Assembly: GCA_035771175.1 (NCBI GenBank)
Contig: CM069605.1
Coordinates: 19,275,788 to 19,339,787, forward strand
DNA: 64,000 nt
Direction: 5' to 3'
DNA from: Paratinospora sagittata
Lineage: Eukaryota > Streptophyta > Magnoliopsida > Ranunculales > Menispermaceae
Shown: positions 23,201 to 34,193 of the stretch, one piece after another
Position numbering within the stretch: the stretch's first letter is position 1
Layout of the letters: each line of letters opens with the position of its first letter
Made by a program: the position numbers and the translations under genes
Notes under the pieces: model-generated
Databases searched by the model: none
The model's input: the letters and a program-made list of their open reading frames with translations, nothing else
What the model was told of the DNA's origin: nothing

Positions 23201-24726
23201 TTTTCTTTTCCTTTCCAATGCATATTAAATCACTAAAATTGGAGTTAAAATAAAAATGGTAGGGTCATTTGAGGTTTACTTATCAATTGCTGAAATGATA
23301 CACTGTTCGGGAAACAATCGGTAAGTAAACTTTAAATGACCATAACTTTTTCGTTTTAACTCTGATTTGAGTAAATGATAATGCGGTGAAAAGATGAAGA
23401 GAAGATTTACAACTTTTTTGTATTAATTTACTTTCTGATCAACGGTCACCGATCACGGTTGACTAATACTGTAAACATTGAATAGCAACGGGACCGGTCA
23501 TCGATTATCGCAAAGTAACTTGAAGAACCTTGTTCACTAGAAATTTTTTTCCACTTTCCAACACATATTAAGTCACTAAAATCGGAGTTAAAATGAAAAT
23601 GGTAGGGTGATTTGAAGTTTACTTATAGATTGTTTAAATGATACATCGTTCGTTAAACAATCAGTAAGTAAACTTTGAATGAACATAACTTTTTCGTTTT
23701 AACTCCGATTTAAGTAATTGAAAATGCGGTGGAAAGAGAAAGAGAAAAACCATAAATTTATTGCATTAACTTACTTTCAGATCACTAGTGACCGCACACG
23801 GTTGACTAATACTTTTTACATTAAATAAGAACGAGACCGGTTAACGAAAAGTAACTTAAAGCACATAGTTTACTAGCTCATTTCTTCCTCTTTCAAACGC
23901 ATTTTAAATTGCTGAAATCAGAGTTAAAACTAAAATGTTCGGGTCAATCGAAGTTGACTTATCGATTGTTGAAATGATAGACCGTTCGATAAACAATCGG
24001 TAAGTACACTTCAAATGACCATAACTTTTTCGTTTTAACTACTATTTGAGTAATTCCAAATGTGGTGAAAGGAGGAAGAGAAGATCTACCAATTCATGTG
24101 CATTAAACTTTCTTTTCGATCACAGGTGACCTGTCACGGTTGATTAATACGACAAATATTTGATAGTGACGGTATAGGTCACCGGTTATCGAAAAGTAAC
24201 TTAAAGCACCTAGTTTACTAGATCTTTTATTCCTCTTTACAACGCATATTAAATCACTAAAATTGGAGTTAAAACGAAAACGGTAGGGTTATTTGAAGTT
24301 TACTAATCAATTACTGAAATGATACATTGTTCGGGAAACAATCGGTAAGTAAACTTTAAATGACCATAACTTTTTCATTTTAACTCTGATTTGAGTGATG
24401 GAAAATGTGGTGGAATGATGAAGAGAAGATTTACAAATTTATTGCATTAACTTACTTTCCGATCATTGGTGACCAGTCTAGGTTGACTGATACGTCCAAC
24501 ATTTAATAGCAACGGGACTGGTCACCGGTTACCGAAAAGTAACTTAAAGAACCTTGTTTACTAGATCTTTTCTTCCACTTTCCAACGCATATTAAATAAC
24601 TAAAATCGGAGTTAAAACGAAAATGTTAGGATAATTTGAAGTTTACTTATCGATTGCTAAAATGATACATCGTTCAGTAAACAATCGGTAAGTAAACTTT
24701 AAATGACCATTTTCAACTTTTTCGTT
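17246..24726 (+). repeat. Satellite array 2 (continuation after X1)
   Basis: It resumes with the target duplication GGTGA of X1 and continues the interrupted monomer. Monomer starts: 17511, 17814, 18155, 18475, 18818, 19161, 19503, 19846, 20197, 20540, 20883, 21038, 21382, 21716, 22059, 22397, 22740, 23082, 23425, 23768, 24116 and 24449, spaced 333-351 bp except for deleted copies (17246-17511, about 17560, 20883-21038). The deletion near 20910 removes most of one monomer. The array ends at about 24726 inside the right arm of the last palindrome, where Athila LTR sequence (ATATCTTGGGCTAT) begins. Confidence 0.95.
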
Positions 24727-25280
24727 ATATCTTGGGCTATAAAAGTCCAAATCGAACACGGATTGTGGCAACCCCGCACCCCGGACCACCAACCCCGCAA
24801 GGAATGGCGTACGGAATGTCGGGGCGGGATGCCCGGTGTAGGCATCTCCAACCACTTCTGAACCCCCGTGAGGTGGTTGAGACCCTACGAGCCTTATCCC
24901 AAACAACGACATAATATAAAAAGGTACTAAACAAAACTACCAACCGTATTAATCATCCAAGACAAGAAATAAACCATAAATATGAACCATAAATAAAACC
25001 ATATTCCCTACAGTCCATCAAGATGGACATACACATAAAGTCCAAAACTATGGGTACAAAAAAATCGTCATATGCCCACATGGTCTATCTAATAAGTCCC
25101 AACTCACCCATACTACAATGTGGTAAGTGTTATAATTACATAGTCCAAAATATAATAGATCATAATTTAAAACACAGTTCAATCAAAATGCCTCTCAACT
25201 CATATTAAGGCCTTGGATTCTCTCGCCGGCAAGGCCCTAAAGATATGACTACTCCTTCGCCCTTATTCGGGACAGAAGGA

Positions 25281-25320
25281 CCTGAAAGAGAAAAATGAGG
25301 GTGAGCCAACGGTGCCCAGG
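25281..25320 (-). promoter_or_regulatory. Splice-acceptor-like block in X2
   Basis: Minus strand: CCTGGGCACCGTTGGCTCAC, then CCTCATTTTTCTCTTTCAGG. Same layout as X1. Confidence 0.5.
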
Positions 25321-27019
25321 TAATAGAATTCAAATATGCTATCAATACTCATCAATAAATATCATGTATGCATGTCAATGTGTAGCATGATTAAAAGCTC
25401 ATAACATATAGATATCAAGCATTTATAATAAGTTCGATGCAAGTAAAAGCCTATCAATTTGGATCCACATTCCACATGCATTGGGGTTACTAGTGCACGC
25501 CTATTTCACCGTACTGTTCTCATCCCCAATCATGTTGATTTGGGGTTACTAGTGCACGTCTATTTTACCGTACCGTTCTCATCCCCAAATATTTCCTTTC
25601 TAAAACCCTCCTATGACAAGGTTAGGTCTCCCTATTAGCTAGATAGATGGGCCCAATCAAAGTCATAAGGTTTTCTCAAATTAATGCATCATTCAAAACA
25701 TTAGAACACATTCATGCTTTCAACATACAATATATATAAGTGATATAATGCTCACAACCAAGCCTCGCGAGAGTATCTAACCACACATTGACACCGAACC
25801 GACAACCCAATCAAGATCCTGAAACATTCATCAATATCCAACCGTACATCAATTTTTATGCTCAATTACATAGACATTACACATCAACCCTAAATTAGCC
25901 CACATATAGACAATAGGCCTAAATCTCATCTAATCCCATCATTCAACTCAAATCACATGACTTAGGCCTCTAATGCATAGTTCTCATTCATAAACCATTC
26001 AATTAATTAAAAATACTATACTGATTTTCAATTCCTTAGGCATAAACATGCACAAATTGGGTCATTTGATCACAAGTAGGCCTAACCCATGATATGGTCA
26101 GAACCACCAAATCAGTAGCATAATCAACCCTAATCATGCTTAATTAGACATAAATTGCATCAATTCAATGATTCTAGGCCAAAAGCATCAAAAGCCCTAA
26201 AATATGAAATTTTTCATACTTAGGCCATATTGCCTATTTACACTAGGTCACCATGTTCAGCCATGTATATCACTGATTTTGCATCATGGGTTCATCAACA
26301 ATGGCAACTAGGTCAACATAGTTGACATGCAAGCTATTTGGAAAGGTCTAAGTTCATATTCTAAATTTAGGTCTAATACAAGCAACCCTACCAATTCTTC
26401 ATTTAATATTCTGTTAAGATGTATCAATCTACCAACAGAAATATGTAATCACAAAATCAACCGTACAGATTGAAGTATGTGAAGAAAAAAACCTTCTATC
26501 CAAATATCAGCCCAATCCAACGGGGGCCTGAAGAGATAGACCTCTTTGATGAACAAGTCTCTAATCAGACAATTTCTCCTTTTTTGCTGCAAATACTTGA
26601 CCTCAGATGACTATATCACACAAAATTCTTGACCGACCAACATCTCAACCGTTCATAATGCTTGTAAACCACCTTATCAAATATCATATCCATCCAACGG
26701 TAGATTTAGGAGATTTATTGGTTTGATCTAAACTCCACAACAAATCCAGACTTTCCGACCAGCTTTGTTTGGGAGGTTATATCTTTCAAACGAAAACTCC
26801 AATCAAGATCTCCACCGACCAGAATGAATACCCATAAGATACGAACTTGCTGACAAAGGTTGAGCTCAATCTGACCATGTAGCACGAAGATCTAGTCCTT
26901 TGATGAAAACGTTGCTGAGACTTCCCTCAAAGCAACTTCCACTTTTTTTTCTCTTCTTCTTTCCTTTCTCTTCTTTTTTCCTTTCCCTCCACTCATCTCA
27001 CTCTCTAGGACTTCCTTGG

Positions 27020-27202
27020 AGAAGAGAAGTAGGGCATGGGACACTTGTCCACTCTCACGCACTAACTTGACATGTGTTGGAGAGGAGAAATGGGGTATGG
27101 GACACTTGTCCATTTTCATGCACCAACTTGACATGTGTTGGAGAAGAGAAATAGAGCATGGGACACTTGTCCATTCTCATGCACCAACTTGACATATGTT
27201 GG
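27020..27202 (+). repeat. 61-bp tandem triplication in X2
   Basis: Three units at 27020-27080, 27081-27141 and 27142-27202, each beginning AGAAGAGAA or AGAGGAGAA and containing GGGACACTTGTCCA and ACATGTGTTGG. X1 has one unit at the same place (about 16817-16877). Confidence 0.9.
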
Positions 27203-27568
27203 TCTCATACTACCCATACCAACCACATGTACTTTAACCAATCTCATGCTTCTATGTATTTTAATGTCCCATCTATTTAATACACCAAATTTTCATTCTC
27301 ATTTATCCTTTTATTCAATCAATCCTAACCCATATCAATTAATGGCTTAATGGGCCCTTGCATAAATAATAACACATGCATTACACTTTAATTTAACATG
27401 ACCCATATACAATTTATAATGCACATATTCATAAACGTTATCAAGCATCAAATATACAAACATTAACACAACCATCAAACAAACACTAAACATATCAAGG
27501 CAAACATAGAGTTTGGGTAAAATATAATTGGGTAATGGGCTAGATGAAATAATTTTCGGGGCGTCACA

Positions 27569-28621
27569 CGGTTTGTTTCTACTTCTTCCTTACTTGAAAT
27601 AATACAAGATGAGAGGGTTTTGAAGGGGATATAGAGTGGGGAACAAGAGGAAAAATGGGGAGTAAGAAAGCAGAGGTGTGACAAAATTAGAAACCTTCGA
27701 ATTTTGTTGCGGACTTTCCTAGTTGGAGTTGGAGTTTCTTATTACGACTTCCTATGGACTTGTGTCTCTATAAAGACCATTGTTTTAGGGTTTTCAAAGC
27801 ATTAGAGAGGGGAGAACGAAGGCAAGACGGTTAGGGTTTGGAAGCAAGAAGAAGATCAAGATTGAAGACATTGAAGATTTCTCTTACGCTTTTCCTTCCT
27901 TCTACTTTGTTTTTCTGATTTTAGATTTATGTTCATCATGTTATTTCATGCTTTTATCTTTTTAGTTATGAACTAAATTCTCTATCTAGAGGTGTACATT
28001 AATCTGAACTTGATACTATGTTGTAGGTTTTATTGTTTGAGTACTATTAATGAAGTTTTCTAGTTTATTTATATTTTTTGAGTTTAATGTTTTTGATCCC
28101 TTGGCCACGGGTTAGATGATTACAGACTCGAGGTAGATGCTCCAAAAGAGGGTACCTTGGATTGGAATAAGAAAAGTATAACCTAGGCTATCGTGAGACT
28201 CAAAAGGAGATGAAGAACCTTTGAAATCGTTAAAAGGGAATCACGAAACTTAATGAGTTATTATCATCTTAGGTTTTCATCGAAAGAGTAAAGCCAAAAT
28301 AATAATAATATGCTTTAATTGGTGCTCCAAAAGAGGGAATTAGAAACGTTAGGATTTTCGAGTTATAAACGAAAGAACTGATTTAATGATAAATATATAT
28401 CTTTGATTTTCTATCTATTTTTATTGCATGCTTAGTTTACTTTCTAGTTATTTAATTGTTTATTTATTTCACTTAATCATTCAAATCTGATTTTCTAAAT
28501 AAAGTTAGGATTGGTAAAACAATATTTAGTGTGAGTTTCAATCCTGGAGGACGACAACCCAATATCTCATCGGTTCTATATTATAACTTGACATTGTGCG
28601 CTTATGGTTTTGCACACAATA
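27569..28621 (+). repeat. Element B 5' LTR, right part
   Basis: It matches 34622-35730 at high identity, including TAGAAACCTTC, the TATA box CTCTATAAAG at 27766-27775, GACGACAACCC and the end GCACACAATA (28621), which is GCACACAACA in the 3' LTR. The left part of this LTR is 24727-24763; everything corresponding to 34194-34592 is missing. Two GCTCCAAAAGAGGG words flank the region that would be early transcript. Confidence 0.9.
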
Positions 28622-28627
28622 AGTTTT

Positions 28628-28645
28628 TGGTGTCGTTGCCGAGAT
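28628..28645 (+). other. Primer binding site (tRNA-Asp type), element B
   Basis: TGGTGTCGTTGCCGAGAT differs by a few transitions from TGGCGCCGTTGCCGGGGA, the complement of the tRNA-Asp 3' end used by Athila elements. It lies six bases after the LTR end at 28621. Confidence 0.85.
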
Positions 28646-28771
28646 TGATTCATTGTATTTTTCACTAATATCGTTAGTAACTAACTTTGATTTTAATTTA
28701 GATTTTTCTTTTGATTTTTTTTGAATTTTCTTTTGTAGAGCAATAGCGTACAATTCCAACCACTCTACTCG

Positions 28772-29375
28772 TTGTTTGCATCAATGTCCCACCTTCAACA
28801 TCAAATATCCAATTTTATTGATGCAAGATCTCAACATACTATGGAGAGAATTGGAGTTGCAAGCATGAGATATGCAGGAATTGATTCAAGTATGGGACAA
28901 GTTCAATGTGGTAACCATTGGGTTTACAATTGTATGGGTGACCCTTTACCCTATCAATACCATTCGAGTATTTATAACCATGAGAACTACTCCTATGATA
29001 ATTCATAATATGACTTGCAACCTCTATCGGGCATTTATAAGCAAGTGGAAAAGAAGTCCTCTTTAGAAGATTTACTTAATGATTTTGTCTCAGAACCGAA
29101 GCTTGCTAAGAGTGAGTCTAGGTTAAACAATTCATGGAATGAGTTGCAATCTCAATCTGATGTCTACAATCAAGAGGACAAGAAGCCATCTTTGGAGGAT
29201 ATGTTGAGCTAATTCATGATGGAGACATGTGCATCAATCAAGAATTTGGAACTAGCATCAACAGTGAATGCCTGACAACGTGGTTAGCCTAGTACTATAG
29301 AGGTGAATCCTAAGGAGCAATACAATGCTATCATATTGAGCGATGAAGAAGATGTCAAGGGGCTGATTCATTATG
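28772..29375 (+). pseudogene. gag C-terminal remnant, element B
   Basis: One frame with stops at 29006, 29210 and 29273. The segment KKPSLEDMLS, then FMMETCASIKNLEL and IEVNPKEQYNAIILSDEED matches the end of Athila-type gag (usually LEDM..FM..T.ASIKNLE followed by NPKE..KAITLRSG). An earlier copy of KKSSLEDLLNDFVSE suggests partial duplication. The capsid core that D still has (LFPFSLRDKAK) is missing, so this is a deleted gag joined close to the leader. Confidence 0.7.
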
Positions 29376-29382
29376 TCAAGAC

Positions 29383-29748
29383 ATGACACCACTACCATTG
29401 AGTATTCTAGAAGAGATCCACGACTATGAGGCCTTGAAAGGAAAAGAAACGAGTTCGTATCATCAGGTGGATGTGCTTGAGTGTAATGATCAAGAGGTGC
29501 CTATGGATGTGCAATCGGGTGATCCTATGATGTCATATGTTGATTTGGTGCCTACCAATGTGGAAGGGTGTTTGAATGTCAAGGAATATGCTTTTGTTTT
29601 TGAGGATTTGTTTGCTCAAGTGGTACAAGCTAAAGTTGCGGAGGTTAATGATAATGTTCAAGGCTATTTAGAGGTGCTTAAAGGCCAATGTATAAAAGGT
29701 AGAAAAGTGAGATTAGAGTATTTAGAAGACATTCCTCCGTTAGATTAG
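29383..29748 (+). CDS. Acidic ORF of 121 aa before the Athila-type block, element B
   Basis: An open frame, strongly acidic, ending RLEYLEDIPPLD. I do not recognise a domain. It occupies the place where pol should be, between the gag remnant and the conserved block at 29917. The ORFs of elements D and E also end in a PP-containing tail (YYEPP and LLDDPP) shortly before the same block, so this is probably the remaining 3' end of the coding region, reshaped after pol was lost. It may be an open remnant rather than a working gene. Confidence 0.4.
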   Translation: MTPLPLSILEEIHDYEALKGKETSSYHQVDVLECNDQEVPMDVQSGDPMMSYVDLVPTNVEGCLNVKEYAFVFEDLFAQVVQAKVAEVNDNVQGYLEVLKGQCIKGRKVRLEYLEDIPPLD

Positions 29749-29916
29749 AGTGATGCGTCATCAGACTTTATGTCTCTAACGGAGGATCATTCTTATGTGT
29801 TTTTGTAGGAGAAGTTCAAAAGTCTGATGATCCTGTCGTTAATTCTAAATAATGAGAAAGATGGGAGAATGTTAGAAATAATGAGGAAACATACTCGATT
29901 TAAGCGAGAAGAAAAA

Positions 29917-29963
29917 GTCGAGCTAAGGACTTTAAGCTAAGCGCTTGTTGGGAGCAACCCATT
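29917..29963 (+). other. Athila-type post-coding conserved block, element B
   Basis: GTCGAGCTAAGGACTTTAAG, then AAGCGCTTGTTGGGAGCAACCCAT. The same block follows the coding region in D (49387-49434, minus) and E (62164-62210). Such a GAGGCAACCCAT block is a recurring feature of Athila-like elements; its role is unknown to me. Confidence 0.75.
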
Positions 29964-29975
29964 GGTTTCTTTTAT

Positions 29976-30901
29976 GTTTTATGTTTTTTTTTATTTGGTT
30001 TATTTAGTGGATTAGCATTTACCTTTGCCAATGACATGCCTTTTGCTATCTTTTTCCTAGGTTCTAGATCAAGTTTAGGCGTTCTTGTGCAAACTACATG
30101 AAAAAGATGGAAAGCTAATGTGGAGATTTCAACCCTTTGGGTTCAAGATGGTTTTCTCAACCTCTCTTTGTTCTATGTCCATTTGTTTTCTGATTACGTG
30201 TTTATTGGGAATCATTGAGGACAATGCTTGTTTTAAGTTTGGGGGGAAAGTTTTGATTTTTGACTTGTCATAGTGAAGATGTGGTAATTTTAGGTCCTCT
30301 GTCCTATGATCTTACAAATTCTGATTTGATTCTATTTTTTTTTAATTTTTTTGAATGGTCAATGATAGGAGAACATGTATATGAACATGACTTTAGGAAA
30401 ATGTAAAGAGATATTTTAAGTCTGTGTGCTTGATTCGACTGTTAGCTTAGCTTTGTTGGAAATTCTCTGCATGTCTAGTGTGGTTGATTTTGTGGAATCA
30501 TGACTTGTTTGGATTTCATTTGTGCAAGTAAAGTTATATATATTAGATCTCTAGAAATCCTAGAACAAGTTTAATTATCACTTGAGGTGAAATCCTAGAG
30601 AACATGCCATGAGGAAAATGATTTAGGCCATGTTGGGATAAGTTTTAGCCATATAGCCTACCTTATTTTTTATTATATCCTTAGTCACCTATTTTGATCC
30701 TTATGATCTTTTCTTTATTACCTATGCATTAGATAATATAAGCCTTATATGTTCCAATATCCCATTTTCAACCTATGTTTCTTATACACTTTGATTATGT
30801 TGGAGCGTTATCTTTCTGGAAGGTAGAAAAGGGGGAATGAGAAAAAGAATGAAAAGAAAAGAAGGTGATGAAGAAAAGTATATTGGGAATTTGCAAATTT
30901 G

Positions 30902-30935
<34 letters not shown>

Positions 30936-30965
30936 AAAAGAAAAGAAAATAAGAAAAAGATGCTA
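29976..30965 (+). other. Element B 3' non-coding region with internal purine tract and (TA)n
   Basis: About 1 kb without a convincing ORF. It holds an internal polypurine tract, ATTGAGGACAATGCTTG followed by TTTTAAGTTTGGGGGGAAAG (30213-30250), matched in D (49126-49161, minus), and a perfect (TA)n run at about 30903-30932. The X3 LTR interrupts it at 30966. Confidence 0.7.
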
Positions 30966-33900
30966 TGTAGCGACCCTACACCCCAGACCACCATCCCCCG
31001 AGAAACGGCGTGCAGAATGCCTGGGCGGGACGCTCAGAGTAGGCATCAACAACCATCTCACATCATCCATTGGGATGGTTGAGACCCTACAAGCCTCAAC
31101 CAAACTCTCCATAAAGTCCAATTTTTCTTTTTTTTTTCCTCCAAACAACAACCTGATAGACTTAACAGTTTTATAATCAATGACATGCACATCCACATAA
31201 CTAGCACAATAATGATCTCCAAAATGAATACATAATGATCATCATAATCTCCAAAATAATCCAAACAGTCTTGGGACAACATACCCAGACCCATCATCAA
31301 AAGTCTAAGGCCAAAGGCCATAATACAATAGTTGTGCCAAAAATTACAAAAGGATATAAATACGTAGAAATGGACATCCATCACCATACAAGAGTCATTG
31401 ACTCACATCAAGACGTCCTAGCTCTGCAGTGGCTAGGTCCTCAAGCATATGAAATGCCTTTGCCCTTATCTGAAGAACCTGAAAATAGAACGAGAGGGTG
31501 AGCCAACTATGCCCAGTGAATAGTGTTCATTTATGCCATCAATTGTACATCAATAAAAGCCATATATATGCATGAATGATGCTCATGAATATGTGAAACA
31601 TAAAACACATAATATAACAAGCATCCAACTATTATCATGTACATAAGACCATCGACCAACCCTTAGCTATATATAAAGACCTGAAAGTCGGTCCTCCCGT
31701 GTTGGGGTATAGCTTACACCTTTGGGTTATTCATCCACTTTACATCATTTTTCTACTGAAATAGACCAATATATGGTCCTCCCATATTGGGGTACAACTA
31801 TTTTCATCAAGATCATTCACTCTCAACCTATGAGTGAAATGATCCTCCTTGATGGGGTATTAAATACCTTACAACCTTTGGGTATGTCAATCTCATACAG
31901 TTAAACCTCTAGAGAAATTAGCTTGGCAATATCTTAAGCCTTCTAGGTATTCAACATCTAGAGAATTTAGCTTGGCACTATCTCAAGCCTTCTAGATATT
32001 TAGTGCTTGTCATTTCATAATACATTAAACACATGCATTTTCATAGTAATATTTCATGACTTTCAACATACAAGTATAAGTTAATATGATGACACAAGTG
32101 ATAAACATAAGGAACAACTACTCACAACCAAGCCACGAAAGCTATGTTATCCACACATGGATCAATCCCAATTCCAATCCAAATCAAAATCCTGTAAACC
32201 ATAATCACACGAACATACATCAATTATCATGATTACTTCCATACATAAACACTAATCATGATAATTTCTACAACCAATAGGCCCATACACACCTAAGCCT
32301 TAACATGAGTTTCATTTCTCATGATCAGTCTCAACATCCATTCAAGGTTCACATTCAAACCCAATACAAGTCTAACCATCCTAAATCCATAATTTAATTC
32401 AATTTGGGTTAAGTTAGACAAGTCCAATGTCAATTTAAACCAATTGACTTAACTTAGGTCAAAAGCCCCAAATTTTGGGTAAAGTCCCAAAATTATGACC
32501 TAACCCAATTTAACACTCACTTAGGGTTTTTAACATGCATAACCACCAAATTCCACCATCATTCACCAAAGTCTCCCAATTAGGACTCAATCATATATTA
32601 TGATCCAAATTGAAGAAAAATTCCCAACAATAGGCCTAGGCCATAACATAGTCAACATAAGCCAATTAATAACATGGCTTAACTTAATTTATGTCCATTT
32701 AAGCACAAATCATCTTATTTTCGCATTCCAAAGCCAATTTCACCAAAAGCCCCAAAATTGGGAACTTCCAACATTAGGTCTAGGTCTCATTAGGGTCTTT
32801 ATGGGTCAATTACAACATGAATTAACCCACTTTATGTCCAAATAGACATATTTCACCACAATTAATCATTTCCAAGGCAATTACATCATTTTCTCGAAAT
32901 TGGGGGAAAATCTCTACAATTGGATATAGGGAAAAATGAACTAGACATTGAACCATGGCATGGGAATATCCAAATTAACACTATAAATTATTCAAGTGTG
33001 TTAATATATCCAACATAGATCACATGCACTCAATTTAGAATGCCCTAGATCCAATTTCTAAGATTAGCCCCTTTATATGGAACCACATGAAATTTTTGTT
33101 AAAAATTGGGGCAAATGCCACCATTAAGCTCAAAACATCCTAAGAAGTTAAGATAAAGCCATGCATTCTCGGCCTTCAGGGTTTTAATCAAAACCCTAAC
33201 CTCATACCTGTCCAAAAGCATGGAGAAATGTCTCTAAAATGTGATCTGGTCATGGTTCTTGGTCAAAAATGTCCAAACCCACTATTATCAAACCATTTCC
33301 AGTTCTAGAAATCAAAACCCTAGTTTGGGTTCTCCTAAATCCGGAAAGCCACATCAAGATTTATACCATTCCAAAGCTAGAACTTAGATTAGAAAGAGAT
33401 TTCATGGAAGAAATTAGAAGTAATCTCACCTTGAATCAAGTTTTTGGAGCTCAAATCACGCCAACTAGCTCTTCTCTTCTTCTTCTTCTTCTTTTTCTCT
33501 TCTTTTCTTCTCTTTTTTTTTTCCTTTTCCCCCCTTACGGACGTGCTAGAGAGAGAGAGAATCAAATGAGAGGAATATTTAAATGATCCCATGCTCCCAT
33601 GTCAGCTTTACTAATCCAACACCTTCATCCTATTTCAACCACATATTCAAATATCATGCTTTTATCCAATGGTTGCTCACAACTTCTCATGTATCACATG
33701 GGTGCATTAATGGGAGCATTTAATGTGGTCCTTCAACAAGCTACAAGTCAAAATAATGACGTGCTCAACAAGTCATTTACATGAAGCTTCTCAAACAAAC
33801 CATCCATAATAATATTAATATGGCTAATGATATTAATAAAAATAATAATACTACCAATTATAATATTTTCTATAAGCAATTATCACATACAACTCATTAA

Positions 33901-33987
33901 ACAACTTAGAATCATATGAAAACACATGAACAAACACACATCAAACATTAATCACACAACCATACACATCAAAGCAAGCAGATAGAG
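30966..33987 (-). mobile_element. X3: family X LTR, truncated at one end
   Basis: It starts TGTAGCGACCCTACACC and follows the family X layout, including GGACCACCATCCCC-type and GGATGGTTGAGACC words, the splice-acceptor-like block (31478-31519) and the pyrimidine tract (33471-33520). It stops after GATAGAG at about 33987, about 60 bp before the usual GGCGTCACA end, and element B resumes. It belongs to a second X subfamily together with X4. No clear target duplication. Confidence 0.85.
31478..31519 (-). promoter_or_regulatory. Splice-acceptor-like block in X3
   Basis: Minus strand: TCACTGGGCATAGTTGGCTC, then ACCCTCTCGTTCTATTTTCA and GG. Confidence 0.5.
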
Positions 33988-34193
33988 ATCTCTAACACTC
34001 TTCAAATTTTTCGATGAGTAATTATCTTTCAATGTGATCTTAGAGGCCATGATGATGATATGCATACATATTTTGAATAAAATTATACTTTGTTTGAGAA
34101 TAGGATGGTAGATTGATGTTTGATGTGTTAGTTGAGTTTTTGTTTCGTTTTCTCTTTGCTCGGGACGATCAAAGTCCTAAGTTTCGGGGTGTT
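33988..34193 (+). other. Element B 3' untranslated end and polypurine tract
   Basis: Non-coding; ends AAGTTTCGGGGTGTT directly before the LTR start TGATAAG. The tract is a worn version of the Athila AAGTTTGGGGGAATT seen intact in D. Confidence 0.65.

Larger units (their letters stand above)
24764..27568 (-). mobile_element. X2: complete solo LTR of family X (2,805 bp)
   Basis: It starts TGTGGCAACCCC and ends GGGGCGTCACA. It splits the 5' LTR of element B: the flanks CGGAT (24759-24763) and CGGTT (27569-27573) are the target duplication with one mismatch, and the rejoined flanks match the intact 3' LTR of B near 34623. It is the closest relative of X1 and X6 here. Unlike X1 it has a 61-bp unit three times in tandem (27020-27202, containing GGGACACTTGTCCA) and one copy of the 177-bp block. 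The splice-acceptor-like block is at 25281-25320. Confidence 0.92.

Noticed and set aside
9642..24726. Regularly spaced repeats resembling a giant CRISPR-like array
   Set aside because: Period is about 343 bp with homologous sequence between the repeated words and no unique spacers; it is a plant tandem satellite.
24643..24943. Three overlapping ORFs of 60-89 aa
   Set aside because: They cross satellite, Athila and X LTR junctions and have no motif; chance openness in GC-richer LTR ends.
30903..30932. (TA)n run as a replication origin or hotspot
   Set aside because: An ordinary microsatellite in a retroelement tail; nothing else supports a function.
33269..33592. Opposed ORFs of 105 and 67 aa
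   Set aside because: Both are driven by the pyrimidine/purine tract of the X3 LTR (Leu/Phe or Lys/Glu runs).
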